This document shows, piece by piece, positions 21,493-32,703 of a stretch of DNA of 64,000 nucleotides. Each line of letters begins with the position of its first letter. Within the stretch, counting starts at the first letter, position 1. The DNA comes from Rhizoctonia solani. Lineage: Eukaryota > Basidiomycota > Agaricomycetes > Cantharellales > Ceratobasidiaceae. The stretch lies in NCBI RefSeq assembly GCF_016906535.1, contig NC_057375.1, forward strand, positions 1,674,001 through 1,738,000, written 5' to 3'. A program made the position numbers and the translations under genes. The notes below the pieces were generated by a model. That model did not search any database. It saw nothing but the letters and a program-made list of their open reading frames with translations, and was not told the DNA's origin.

Positions 21493-24278
21493 TTAATCCA
21501 GGTTGAGACCAAGGTCTTCCGCGATGATGACCGCCGCTTTCTCCCCTGTCACCAGGGCGGTGGAATTAGTATTTGCTCCAACATTTCCAGGGATAATAGA
21601 AAGATCTGAGAATATGATGAGCGTTGGGTCCGCTGTATCACGCAGAGCCGACTTTACCTGCAACCTTCAGATTCTGGGTCCCATAAACGTTAAGTCGTGC
21701 ATCAACACAGCCACCTTGCTCTCTTGGCTTCATCAAGACCGTACCAACCTAGAGAATAATGTGTCAAGTCCCTGAAACAATCTCATAGGGGCCAGTCTCA
21801 CCGAATGCCAGGTTGTTTCAACGAATTGTCGAAGGTACGCCTCAATCGCTTTATTATCTTCCGGGGTATAGACAATATCCTTGACATTGTTGACGTCCGG
21901 TGGACCATCGAGTTTGACACATCTGCTGCGCTGTCCTCGGGGAATTTTGGATGGAGAGGTTTAAACTCCCCTCGGTATTGCGGTAGGCGCCGTGCAATTT
22001 CCCTGCCAGTGTGTAGAGCGGACGATTCGCTGGTCCTGAGCAAACTTACCGAGCCTGCTTATATGCCCAGATCTGAACGTCCACATCAGCCTGTTTGTCA
22101 AGGAATCCGGTTTCGAAGTCGGGATCGGCATATGGATCTGTTGATGTGATATATACATGCCCTCGAGAAATGGGCTAGAAATGGGCTAAGTTGAGATTCG
22201 GGAACCGTTTAAACTACTGACATATCCAGTGTAATTGCCCATCAATATCATACGAGCCTTTTTATAAGGAAGTATATTCCGTGGCCTGGAAGCTTAGAGT
22301 AAGGGCGGTTTACTTGTAGCTATTTGTATGAGGACTCACCCTAACCAGCCCTCAACAAGTGCCTGGCATAACCGGCTAGATTGATGATTAGATCATATAA
22401 GAATGTAAATCCTCTTAAAAACGCTCACCTTATCGGGCTTAGACTCGAAGTAGCTCTTCCATACTGGCGCAAACGCTGGGCCAATCTCTTCGAGCTCTTT
22501 GGGAGTTGGTCGTAACTTACTACCAGCATCAATCCAGTTCGTAGCAAGTGCTCCTTTCCCTTGAGCGAACTGTGCTTGGGCTTCTTCCAGAAACGCAGGA
22601 TCCTGGTACATGATCGGATCAATGGTTTCTGTATCGTCTGCAACATGGTAAGGTGTGAGGACGAGGTTATGATCCTCGTATGTCGAGCCAACCGGTAGAT
22701 CAGAGACTACTTGGATTCCGAGCTTCTTCAGTCGCTCAGCTTCGCCAACTCCGCTGCGCTGGAGAACAACTGGGAGCCGAGTGCCCCAGCGGAGACAACC
22801 ACGAGCTTGCGAGCGTTGATAATATAAGGTGTCTGGTTGGCATCTTCTTCTGTATCTTTATCTGCTACAACTTCGATACCTGTGGCCTTGGTTCCTTCAA
22901 AATGACACGGACAACCTTGGTCGCAGTCATAATGTGCAAGCGTTTGTTGTTGCATAGAGGATGGATACCGGTGAGCGGCATCTTGTCGGACTCCGGTCTA
23001 TCAGGGAGTTTGATTTGGCGGCACCTCGGGTCAATAGATTAAACGTACCGCGGGATCAATCCATTTCGCCCACCGCTTATTAGATACGATCTCAGTTTTG
23101 CACCAAGGCTGTAGAACCGCCAGCTCACCTGACAACCATGCCCAGTATTTAGGTCTTGCTTGTCTTGCACTAAGGGGACGCCCCTCTTTTGTGCCACCTC
23201 GAGGTATGCTTGCGCCACAGCCGGGAAGTTTTCTTTGTCCGAATATGAGACCTATACAGAAGATGTTATTAGATTTCAGCAGACCGGGTTATACACATAC
23301 GTTCAACGGACCCTCATATCCATGAGTTTCACGACCAGGAGCGAGGTGGTAAGTTTCCATCTGTATGTCTTAGTTAAGCTCTATGCTAAGTTGGTTGTAG
23401 TTGCTTTCATTCAAGCGTTACCTTGCGAAGCAAGGGAATCATATCGTTAGACCTCCATCCCTCGGTTTTCCAGTCATCAAGTCACTTTGAATGCTAGGTT
23501 AGTTGGCTCTGAGTAACTTATCAACTCGAGAACGACTTACGAAGCTGATGGGCGCGTGTACCTTCAAGTTGTGGGTTTAGGTAAGTTAGGCGAGGAAGAC
23601 AAACGAAATAGTTCACTTTAGAAAGTTGATGCTGAGAGTGATCTCAGTTAATCCACAGTGTATTTCTCAGAGTCGGCTACGTACCTTAGTTCACTTTAGA
23701 AAGTTGATGCTGAGAGTGATCTCAGTTAATCCACAGTGTATTTCTCAGAGTCGGGCTACGTACCTAGACCCTCCGCCTAATATCCGGCCTATTACAATAG
23801 AAATAAAAGAACCCCAGGAGTAAAAGGTACAAAAAGCTCACCTGTTGATACAATTGGGCTACGTCCATTGAGGGCGTCGCTCTTATTTCCTTTCCAGAAA
23901 ATACTATGATTTTTCAATAAATGAATAAAAAGCAATTGCTATTGTAGCAGCCATAAAATCACTTACGTGGTCTTGCTCCCGGGAGCCTGATGTGACAAAA
24001 ATAGCGCAGGAGTAACTACATTCGGCTCCTGATAGTTGTTAGGCCCTTGTTCAACTAGAAGAATGTGGAGTTCTGGGTTTGCCTTTGCAAGGCGGCCAGC
24101 GGTAACACACGCTAAAAGGAATCTCATTCATACGACTATATTGGTAGCAAATAGAGCATCCTTACCGGTGGTCCCTCCTGTAAGATGGCTGTGAGGCAGA
24201 GGACATCAACACCTGGCGATGGGTTGAATCGAACTCACCAACGAAAACAATATCAAAATCAGCATAGACCTGCGACAT
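21493..24278 (-). CDS. GMC oxidoreductase of the alcohol oxidase type
   Basis: A flavoenzyme oxidising a primary alcohol and releasing hydrogen peroxide. ATG at 24278-24276 starts MSQVYADFDIVFVG, and splicing adds GGTTG, the dinucleotide-binding loop for FAD. Then come CVTAGRLAKANPELHILLVE, the GPNNYQEPNVVTPALF segment typical of the methanol-oxidase-like branch, ATKVVRVIFEGTKATGIEVV, KLVVVSAGALGS, TYEDHNLVLTPYHVADDTET, and near the end DARLNVYGTQNLKVADLSIC followed by PGNVGANTNSTALVTGEKAA, ending GLNLD with TAA at 21493-21495. The gene has many small introns. A one-base loss at 22772-22774 breaks the frame just after GALGS, the loop DLPGVG has become DLPVG by loss of one codon near 22693, and a 78-bp tandem duplication lies at 23611-23766. 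Whether the enzyme works depends on these being sequence errors. Confidence 0.85.
23611..23766. repeat. 78-bp direct tandem duplication inside the alcohol oxidase gene
   Basis: The block starting GTTCACTTTAGAAAG at 23611 is repeated from 23689. The copies are the same except for one extra G in the second (GTCGGCTAC versus GTCGGGCTAC). The block holds stop codons in the oxidase reading direction, so it is intronic or spurious. Confidence 0.85.
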
Positions 24279-24707
24279 AGCGAGGATGGCGTGGCTCAGA
24301 GGAGACGAAAGTACCAATGAGTGTGCTGCGGTCAGTCTCTCGTGCTCGTGATTTTATATCCTTCCATTGATTGGCGCTCGTGAACTTTCCTCTCTGCTTC
24401 AAGCCAAGGGAAGGGGACTGCACACAAATGGAAAGGCATGCTTCTCACTCCATGGGCGCTACGGACAAGATCTCCGCTTCATTAGCATTTATATGCACGG
24501 AGCCCATCCAGAAGTCGCTTCGATATATCTTCTATCTGTCTTCTCAAATCCACTCCGGAAGAGCATACATATTGGATCGGGTGGCACCGTCTGTATTCAG
24601 AACATGTTGGAAGATGGAATGGAGGGACTCGTGAGGTAGATTACCAACGCACTGGAGTAGATGAGATAGAGTGTTTTGCATCGTAGCCCGCGCAGTTACA
24701 CAACCAG

Positions 24708-25129
24708 GACTTAGCCGGAGCTCTTGTCGCGAGTCACGTGACTACCGTTTATTGGTAGCTACAGTACATGCGAATGAGGCAAACCGCTCTGATATTTACA
24801 CAGGGGGGCGGTAAACGAAGTCACGTGACTACCCGCTGTTGGCCCCTCACCTTTTTTCTGTCTTCCATCTCCTTCCACCTCATCCTCGCCCGCTTCGCGG
24901 TCTCGATCATATCCTCATTTACATTATTATATCACGTCTACATGTTCTTTTTTTCGCACCCACCCGCGAGCCTTCGCTCACGGTCGGGGGTCCCCCACCC
25001 TCCCCGGGACGCCTCCCATCGCAGTCGGTGTCTATTTTCTTTATATGTCTGTTCCGCTCCCTCGTTCATATACTATACATGTATACGCATTTATACCGCG
25101 TCACGTCACGAGCGCGCCTAGGCTAAGTC
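24708..25129. mobile_element. Non-autonomous terminal-inverted-repeat element, about 422 bp
   Basis: The left end GACTTAGCC (24708) is matched by GGCTAAGTC at the right end (25121-25129), and the imperfect match continues inward for about 35 bp on each side, including a TCACGTGAC / TCACGTCAC word. It encodes no transposase. The interior is pyrimidine-rich with CACGTG sites, and AGTCACGTGACTACC occurs twice (24732-24746 and 24819-24833). A diverged copy lies at 14480-14745 in the opposite orientation, which supports mobility. I saw no clear target-site duplication. Confidence 0.55.
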
Positions 25130-25160
25130 AGTATTTTCAACTCGTAAGTCTACCCTCATT

Positions 25161-25375
25161 CTCAGCAAAATATGCAGGGTAGAATAACATGTGATAACAT
25201 GTAATTGGGGTATTGTAACATCGGGGGTTTTGTGATGGTGTAATTGATGTAATTCCTGTTACAGCTGTATATTACACCAGTGTTATTACATGTAATTGTG
25301 TAATGACATGTTATCTATGTGTTGATACACCATTACCAAACCCCTGGTGTTACAACAAAAACAGTTTTTGCTGAG
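25161..25375. mobile_element. Foldback MITE-like element, 215 bp
   Basis: CTCAGCAAAA at 25161-25170 is matched by TTTTGCTGAG at 25366-25375. Further inside, GTAACATCGGGGGTTTTGTG (from 25217) resembles the reverse complement of the stretch ending near 25353 (GTAACACCAGGGGTTTGGTA), so most of the element can fold on itself. The centre is rich in the palindromic word TTACATGTAA and variants. There is no coding capacity. A target-site duplication was not evident. Confidence 0.6.
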
Positions 25376-25633
25376 TTGGCACATGAATGCGTCCCAAATA
25401 TATTCAAATAATTCTTGTCACAAATATCCCTGAAGTGACCCCCTGTGGAGTTTGATCTTATCTTTTTGATATCTTCTGATATACCCGAATCGGAGGGGCC
25501 TATGCAGAGTTGAGAGTGTGTTATCCTCCAAGTGGGGCCAGAAGGGCGTATCCCTGATTGTGGTATGAATCAGGAGAGAGGAAGACACTCGATCCACAAA
25601 TCCCCTCAAGCGAGCTTCAGCAAGGAGACAGCT

Positions 25634-27735
25634 ATGGTTGTCGATTCGCTTCACCTTGCTCATTATTCCGTTGGATTGGGAATACTAGTAGTAAGAGGCT
25701 CGCTATCGATCTCCGGAAACATCCTTAATGATTGTCAACTTTACTTTAGTTAATATCCTATGCGATTCCATACCTTCTGGACCCGTACAACTACCGCCAC
25801 AGGTTTCCCGGCCCACGACTGGCAGCTTTTACGAACTGGTGGATGTTCCGCCTTGTGCGGAGTGGCCACCATAGTGAAGCTGTCAAGGAGCTTTATGAGA
25901 AATATGGTATATCACCCCAATCTGGCAACCTTTTCATCCAGTTAAAAATATCACTAGGTACCTTTGTGCGACTGGGACCAAACCATATTAGTATCGCTGA
26001 TCCGGATGCTTTCGAGGTATGTTAACTAAAGGTTTCACAATTAAATGCACCAACCCTAGCTCAATAGAGTGTCTACGGGCACGGGAAAGGATTGCTAAAA
26101 TCCGAATTTTACCATGCATTTCAAGGTGGCCCCGAAACTGATACATTCAACGCGCGCAATAAAGCCGAGCACTCAAGTAGGTGTGATGACTACGTGCCAT
26201 GCTTGCAATGAATCGAGCCCCGTAATCTAGAGAAACGAAAGCGACTTGCTCCAATTTTCGGTCCACAAAACGTTCTCAGTTTTGAGCCTCGTGTACGCAG
26301 CCACATTTAAAAGCTATGCGCGCAATGGGATTTGCGATGCGATGAGGCAGGTCGCGGGGTCTCTGGAATCAATTGGGTTGCGGAAAATGGGAAAGCGGTC
26401 ATCAATGTTTGTGCTCGTACGTTGTTCTTTACTAGTACCATCAAACCTCAGACTGTGACTTGACCGTATACAGAGTTCTCCTACCTCGCGTTCGATATAA
26501 TTGGCGACCTGTCTTTGGGATCTCCATTCGGACTTGTTCAGGCTCAAAAGGATTCTTCCCTATCTGTTGAATCTGTTGATGTATCAGGAGAAACCAAGCA
26601 GGGAACAGTAGAGATACCGATTGCCAGAACCATAGCTGGCGGACTGGCCCAATGCACGACAATAGGTTTATTCCCTTCGTGGGCACATAACATCCATATG
26701 TTCCTTCCTTGGAATGCTCTAGCTCTCTTTGACCGGTTAAGATTCTTCAAGCTGGCCACGACACTAGTAGATGCGAGGCTCAAGCGTGGCTCTGGGAAAG
26801 ATATGGAGGACGGATCCGGAAAGCGAAACATCGACCTAATTGACAAGTTGATTGAAATCCAAGACGAGAATGGGAATCCTTTACCGAAAGATGAAATGAT
26901 TGCAGAGGCAGTCCTCCTGCTGGTCGCTGGTAGCGACACTGTAAGCAAGTAAGCCAACTTTTTTTTTTTGTGTGCATCGCCATCCTAGTAGCTAAATGGA
27001 CAACGATTTTAAGCAACTTGTCCTCCTTGTTCTATCACTTGGCAATGCAACCCGAGATCCAACAAGAGCTACAAGCCGAGCTTGATAAGCACATTATTTA
27101 CGATGACTCTCACAGATACGAAGTTAAAGAAGGTGTTGCAGTCCCAGGATACGATGTGGTCGCGTGGTACGACGACATCAAAGGACTTCCTTTCCTTAAC
27201 GCTTGTGTCAAAGAGACACTACGTATTCACTCAACGGTCGGCATTGGCCTACCGAGGGTTGTTCCACCTGGAAAAGAGATCAGAATCGCCGGACAGACAT
27301 TCAAGCCGGGCAGCGTCATTAGCGTGCCTTCTTATACCACCAATCGTGCGAGCGTATGGGGCAGCAATGCAACGGAGTTTCAACCCAAACGTTGGCTCGA
27401 CGATAAATCTGGTTCGCTAAGCAAGTATTTTGTCCCCTTTTCCGTAGGACCAAGGTGAGCAATCTTTTGATTTTCGTCGCTGGCTATTATGGATTAATAT
27501 TGATGGTATTTATTAGGGCTTGCATTGGTCGAAACCTAGGATATATGGAGCTCATGTTAATTGCCGCAACACTCGTCCGTCGCTATGATATCGAAGCACT
27601 TCCTATTACTAAAGTAAGTAATTATATATATGCAAATATGGTCACGCTTAATCATATCACCAGATGGTTACTCACGAAGGGTTCACTCGCGAGGCGGTTC
27701 ATTGCGAAGTAGCGATCAAACGTCGAAAGGCATAA
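25634..27735 (+). CDS. Cytochrome P450, CYP53-like (benzoate 4-monooxygenase type)
   Basis: A haem monooxygenase anchored in the endoplasmic reticulum. Exon 1 from ATG 25634 (MVVDSLHLAHYSVGLGILV) supplies the membrane anchor; exon 2 from 25752 gives LISYAIPYLLDPYNYRHR, then FPGPRLAAFTNWWMFRLV. Then come FVRLGPNHISIADPDAFE, YGHGKGLLKSEFYHAFQGG, NARNKAEHS, LAFDIIGDLSFGSPFG, the I-helix AGSDTVS, the E-x-x-R motif KETLRIH, PRVVPPGKEIRIAGQTFKPG, and the haem loop FSVGPR|ACIGRNLGYMEL with the axial cysteine just after an intron at about 27456-27516. The end is VAIKRRKA with TAA at 27733-27735. All signature residues are present. Similarity of YGHGKGLLKSEFY and LAFDIIGDLSFG to CYP53 enzymes suggests benzoate or related aromatic acids as substrate, which is inference. 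Confidence 0.88.
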
Positions 27736-28236
27736 TTATGCTTAATTATATTTCAATTTCGGGATTATACATGTAGCTCAGTACCAATAAAGATCCAACA
27801 GCGAGTTCGAATAACATACAACGACCATCGTACTCGAGATACAGCCGTGCATTGCAATTACCAAGTAATACTTATCGAATTTCTTCTATCGCAATCGAAG
27901 CCGCATATATGCGTATGGTATAGGATGGATTCATGAAATAGGGCGATACAAAACAAGCCCATACATTAACGCAGGATCCTGTTGAGCATTCAACTACGCT
28001 TGTGATGGCCCCGAAACTATATAAAGATACGCCTGAGCAAGACAACAGCTCAAGTTGATACGAAATATGGAAAAACAACTGGTGCGTTTCGATCACAATA
28101 AAAACAACCCCAACCCGGTGGGGTAAAACCGTACTCGCTCTCATCTGAGAGCCAACCTCGCACTCGAATACTCAACGACTTCAATTTCCAAAATAATATA
28201 TTTCATAGACCAAATTTAAATCATAGATCCCACCTC
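27736..28236. other. Convergent spacer between P450 and antiporter 3' ends
   Basis: Both flanking genes end towards this 501-bp stretch, so it should hold their 3' untranslated regions. The open frame at 27872-28144 on the minus strand has no recognised domain. Confidence 0.5.
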
Positions 28237-31200
28237 CTACTCGTGCTCATCTCGTCTCGACGCATATGCAGCTTGGAGAACAACAATCGGACCCTTGATA
28301 TCGCTCACAAACAACGCCGCAGCAACATCCCCCGCAGTCTTGCCCATCTCTCCGCTAGCGCCAAACTCCTTCATCTCGTCCTTGTGGGACTCGACAGCCA
28401 ATCGTTTGCCTCGGCCCACGATCGAGATTAATCGTCGTTTGGAACCTAGCGTGTGAACGAGAGAGACGATCGATCGTAGAGGGGTAGGCGTGGAAATCGT
28501 TTTGAACGCTACGTTGCTTGAACCGAGTTCATTGTTGCACCGGGTCCAGATTATATCGTCAAGGGTATCAGAAGCGAGTCGTGTTTGGGTATCCGCCGCG
28601 GCATACACGGTGTCAGGGAATCCGCCAGCCGTCTATGCACTTGGATTAATTTCGCTGCCATATTACCGATTAAACCGCTACTCACCGAATGAATGGTCAT
28701 GTTGTTGGCTTTCATAGCAGCCGCCACGGCCTCGGCCTGTCCGGCATTCGCGACATGCGCCGCTTCAGGAATCGCAATGTCTGCGTCCTCAGGCTCCGTC
28801 TTGCGCACCCGGACGACTGTAGCGCTAACCAACGGGTGCTTGCACAGTTGGGCCACAAACGAGAGAGCGAGTCGATCGTCCGGTCCACCGAAAAAGGGAA
28901 GGAATAAATGCTGAACTCCTCCGGTTCCGCCCAAACTTTGCCCGCCCGGTCCTCGGTCGATAAACAGTGCAACGTCAACGGACGATTTAACAAACAGCCC
29001 TCGAAGGAAATGAGAATGGATCCCAGAGGAAGCAGCGGTCTCATTCACGCCAGTCGTCTTGAACAACGTATCGAATGGGTTGGGGACGTTTGCGCAGCTG
29101 GGGTCGGCGCAACAGATTGGCCGTGTGCCGTCGTTTGCGAGGTTCCAGGCGTCCAGGATACAACCACCATCTCATCCCCATTCTTGACGGAATGCTCCGT
29201 TACGCTTGTCGCGAAACCTTCATGCGATACAACGCTCAAGGAGCTTGCGACCGGAATATCTTCCAATTCAGCAAACGTCCGGAACACTGTCAACAAGGGG
29301 TCGCGTGTGAGGAGCTGGTCAATTTCGGAGCTACGCATGATAGCCGAGGTACGTTCTGTAAGTTCGAGGAGCCGCAGTGCATCTATAGTTACACCTCGAG
29401 GGGACAGTGGCTCTTCGGCGGGAAGTTCGGGGATGTTACTCGATCCTGGGGATCCAGGGATTTCTACTTTTGTGTCCTGGACTTCGGCCACGGGTGCGGC
29501 ACTTTGAACTTGAAGTAACCGGGAGAGCATCATTGCACCCGGGAGACTCTCGAAACGATCAAATACGAACAAGAACTTCTTCTTTCCTGCAAGGTTGAGA
29601 ATACCATCATTGCTTGGTCGATGAGCGATTTCGTATCACTAGCATGGCCAAAGTTTCCTCCGATTGCGGTGGCTCGGACACGGTATTTGAGAGGGTAAAG
29701 CCAGAGGGTTACGGGGGTGGTGGCAAAGGTGAGTACCAATGCTTCGAGGACAAACATCGAGAAAACCCGCGTGGAAAGAATCCCCGCCGAGAGGCCAACG
29801 TTCAGAACGATGAGTTCGACAAGCCTATGTCACGAAATTTAGATCGAGCTGAAGGCATGGGACAAGAGGCTTACCCTTTGCAACTCATCAACGTTCCAAT
29901 TGTAGCCGCCTCTCGAGTCGTAAATCCAGCAAATCTTGCAGCTAGCGCGCCTCCAAAGAACTTTCCAATATAGCGGTAACACAGATGAGAATGGTGTATC
30001 CCCATGTGATGCCTGTACCGCAGGTTATTAGATTACAGTTTAAGACTGGGGTAAGGACTCACCATTGTCCAGTAGGCCAAGATTAGTGGAAAGTCCAGAA
30101 AGGGTAAAGTAGAGCGGCAGGAATATAATTGAGACCATGTCCTCCAATTTTTCCGTCAGTGCAATGGCCAAACCTCCCTCGTGGGGAATCGCCAGACCCG
30201 CAGGAAACCACCAAAGATGGCATGAACACCTAAATCCGAATTAGCACAATAATCGAGAGTAGAAATAGTATGGCTCACCAATGATATCGGTAAAGAACGC
30301 GCTCCCAAAGACGAGCAGTATGGTTACAGTCATGAACAGTGGAGATGGACCGGACTCCACGCTGTCCATCGGGCGAGCCAAACCATGGCACGTTTGACGG
30401 GATAAAGGATAAACAAGGCCCAGCCAACTGCGCACAGGAGGACATAGAGTGCCGTGAGACCTGTCGATGCATTGACTAGGGCGACCGTGAGAGCGAGCAA
30501 TGTCCAGCCAACCACATCATTTCCGACTCCCGCGCTAAGAACTACAATGCCGACTGTGGTGTCGAGTAGCTCGAGCGCCACAAGGATTCGGCAGAGGACA
30601 GGGAATGCCGTGATGGAGAAGGCGACTCCAACAAAGACTAACCAAACATGAGTGGGAGCTCCACAGCGACAAGGTGGGACTCACGCAAGAAGTGGCCAAA
30701 AGAGGCAGCCTCGGGGTCAATGAAATTGTTGTAAACAGGAATAGCGACTGCGGCCCCAAGGCCGAACGGCAGAATCATGCCGCCGGTTGAAATTGTGAGC
30801 GAAGTCTTGGCGTTGCGCTTGATGACGGCAACATCAATCTCGAGGCCGACCAAGAACAAGAAGAGAACCTTCCATAGCAAGCTTATTGAGGACCAGTACA
30901 GGAGCCAAAATGAAGTGCTTACCAATCCAATATTGGCCACCAGCGCAAGGAATGGCCTGGATGGCTCGGGAAAATGTGTTCCGTAAACCCAGGAATACGG
31001 CCCATAGCCGTCGGACCCAGTATGATTCCCCTAGTACTTCTGCAATGACTTTTGGCTGTCTGATTCGTCCGAGAAACAGAGACAGCACCTGGGTCATGAG
31101 CATAATGACCCCTGGCAAACAGCTATCAGGCCGAGGTAATGATTAAAATAGACTTTGCTTGGCTCACCGAGCTGGATAATGAACAGCCGTATCGGGTCAT

Positions 31201-31336
31201 GAGTGTTGTACTCGGTAGGATCGCTCCCGTTGAGCAGACCACCCTAAGCGGAGAGGTCAGAGCATGTGCCACGCTACATACTGACAGCACTTGCCTGTTG
31301 TTCGGCAGCTCTTCCGACGAGCCTCGAAATTGACAT
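28237..31336 (-). CDS. KHA1: Kha1-type K+/H+ antiporter (CPA2 family) with universal-stress-like C-terminal domain
   Basis: An intracellular-membrane cation/proton exchanger. The start was chosen at ATG 31336-31334 ([14 protein letters not shown]), because splicing a GC-AG intron (31244-31294) then continues in frame with [20 protein letters not shown], the family's N-terminal text. About 12 membrane segments follow, including [70 protein letters not shown] (the conserved ND pair), [16 protein letters not shown] and [20 protein letters not shown]. The cytosolic part from about 29600 to the end has [20 protein letters not shown] and [20 protein letters not shown], as in yeast Kha1. Single-base losses near 30974 and 31031 shift the frame inside otherwise intact text. 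Estimated length is about 880 residues. Confidence 0.9.
31244..31294 (-). other. GC-AG intron in the antiporter gene
   Basis: On the minus strand exon 1 ends CAACAG and the intron begins GCAAGT, the usual GC-donor consensus, and ends GCTTAG before GGTGGTCTG. The join is phase 0 and gives the family N-terminus. A GT donor 14 nt further on would put the next exon out of frame. Confidence 0.7.
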
Positions 31337-32703
31337 CCGTGTCCAGTCCGGGGACTGCAGACATGGTAGGGGTCAAGTACCGTTCACTCAGCACCTCACC
31401 CCACTAATATACCCCTGGATCGCGTGGTCGTTTGCAAAGGGGAGCGGCCAATCCGTTTTGGAACATAGGGGCTCACTGCCGGAGCAGTTGGTGCTTCCAA
31501 GACAGCACAGCCACCATGGCTGCCAGACTTGGTAGGTTCCGAAATTGATCGCCTGGCGCTTAGCTTCCGATTTCAATAATTCCATCGGTGACGTAGCGAC
31601 GGTCAAGGATATGAGATGCTGAGCTCGAGTGCTTGCATTCTAATCCCGTTCCCTAGCAGAAAGATTCTGCTGCGAGCGAGCGCTTTCAAAATCCTTAAAG
31701 GAGGATAGTCATCGAACTGGCACCACGGAGCGGAGACTTTATCTCTCCAAATCGTTTTTTTCACTTGGTAGCGATTAGGAGCACCCTGGTGGCCTCCGAG
31801 ATGCTAGAAGATCCAGGATCTTCGCCGTGCTATTAGCTGGCTGCCACCGATACCAAATGGAAGACTATCCCTAATTTGATAAAGTCCAAGATAACTGATC
31901 AACCAATGGGATTGCAAAACCCTAGGCGATAGCCAGACAGATAGTCAGTGTAGAAACTAGACGTAATCTGGAAGCAAGTAGCCGTATACCTTCTGGGACT
32001 TGTTTAGATGGTCTGAAAGTAAACTAGGGCCAGGGTGTTTCCTAAAATAGTTGAGCTGCAAGTTCGTAATGACGTTTGCAGAATGCATACACTACAGTGT
32101 ATGCGAATTGATCCACCATCTCCTGCACCTGGTGTACTAACCAGCTCACTGGAGAGTCCGGTCTGAGCAGCTGTAATGGATAAAGGCATGATACATCGCC
32201 TTCTAGGCTCCGGATACCTTTGAACTTATCGATTTGACGTGAGCTTAAACATACGATCCATGGGAGAATGATCGAGTCCAGTGGACAAGTGAGTAATTAA
32301 TAGATATAGGAAGATTCTAGTGCTTACGGACTCAAAGAGGTAACTCGGAAAACAATACGGTAGTACGGAACAAATAACTATGGTGGTGAAAGAACGGGTC
32401 AATATTTACGGTGATGGTTGAATTGATACCGTGCACTGACCACGTATCCATGAACATTCATTTGTAAGCCTACTTAGATGGCTCAACGTCACGGTGCTTG
32501 TTCCGAGACTCTCAAGCCATAATGAATTTGCTTGAATTCTACATAGCCCACTTAAGGCTGCTTACCTCATTGGAGGAAGCCGCGCTGACCGCGCTCCATC
32601 GCGCCTAACGCGGGAGCGTAGCCACACTAAGGCTAAAAACCATCCTATCAATCCGTTGTACTCGATCATCTAATACTCATATATCCCTAACCACTTCGAT
32701 ACC
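31337..32703. other. Divergent intergenic region upstream of the antiporter and RTA1-A
   Basis: Holds the antiporter promoter and, at 32581-32614, the first copy of the CGCG-rich element of the RTA1 array. No other gene was recognised. Small minus-strand open frames at 31388-31606 and 32004-32189 have no domain. Confidence 0.5.
32581..32614 (+). promoter_or_regulatory. Conserved CGCG-rich element, copy 1 (upstream of RTA1-A)
   Basis: A 34-bp sequence with CGCGCTGACCGCGCT in its first half and TCGCGCCTAACGCGGG in its second. It ends 89 bp before the ATG of the first RTA1 gene. The same element stands before the other two genes of the array, in a background that has otherwise diverged, which argues for a regulatory or core-promoter role. 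The binding factor is unknown. Confidence 0.65.

Larger units (their letters stand above)
24279..25633. other. Intergenic region carrying two small transposon-like elements
   Basis: Between the divergent starts of the alcohol oxidase and the P450. Most of it is taken by the terminal-inverted-repeat element at 24708-25129 and the foldback element at 25161-25375. The remainder shows no gene. Open frames at 24367-24639 have no domain. Confidence 0.5.

Noticed and set aside
28908..29507. A 199-codon open frame on the plus strand
   Set aside because: It is antisense to the cytosolic domain of the antiporter gene, whose minus-strand reading has recognisable family text.
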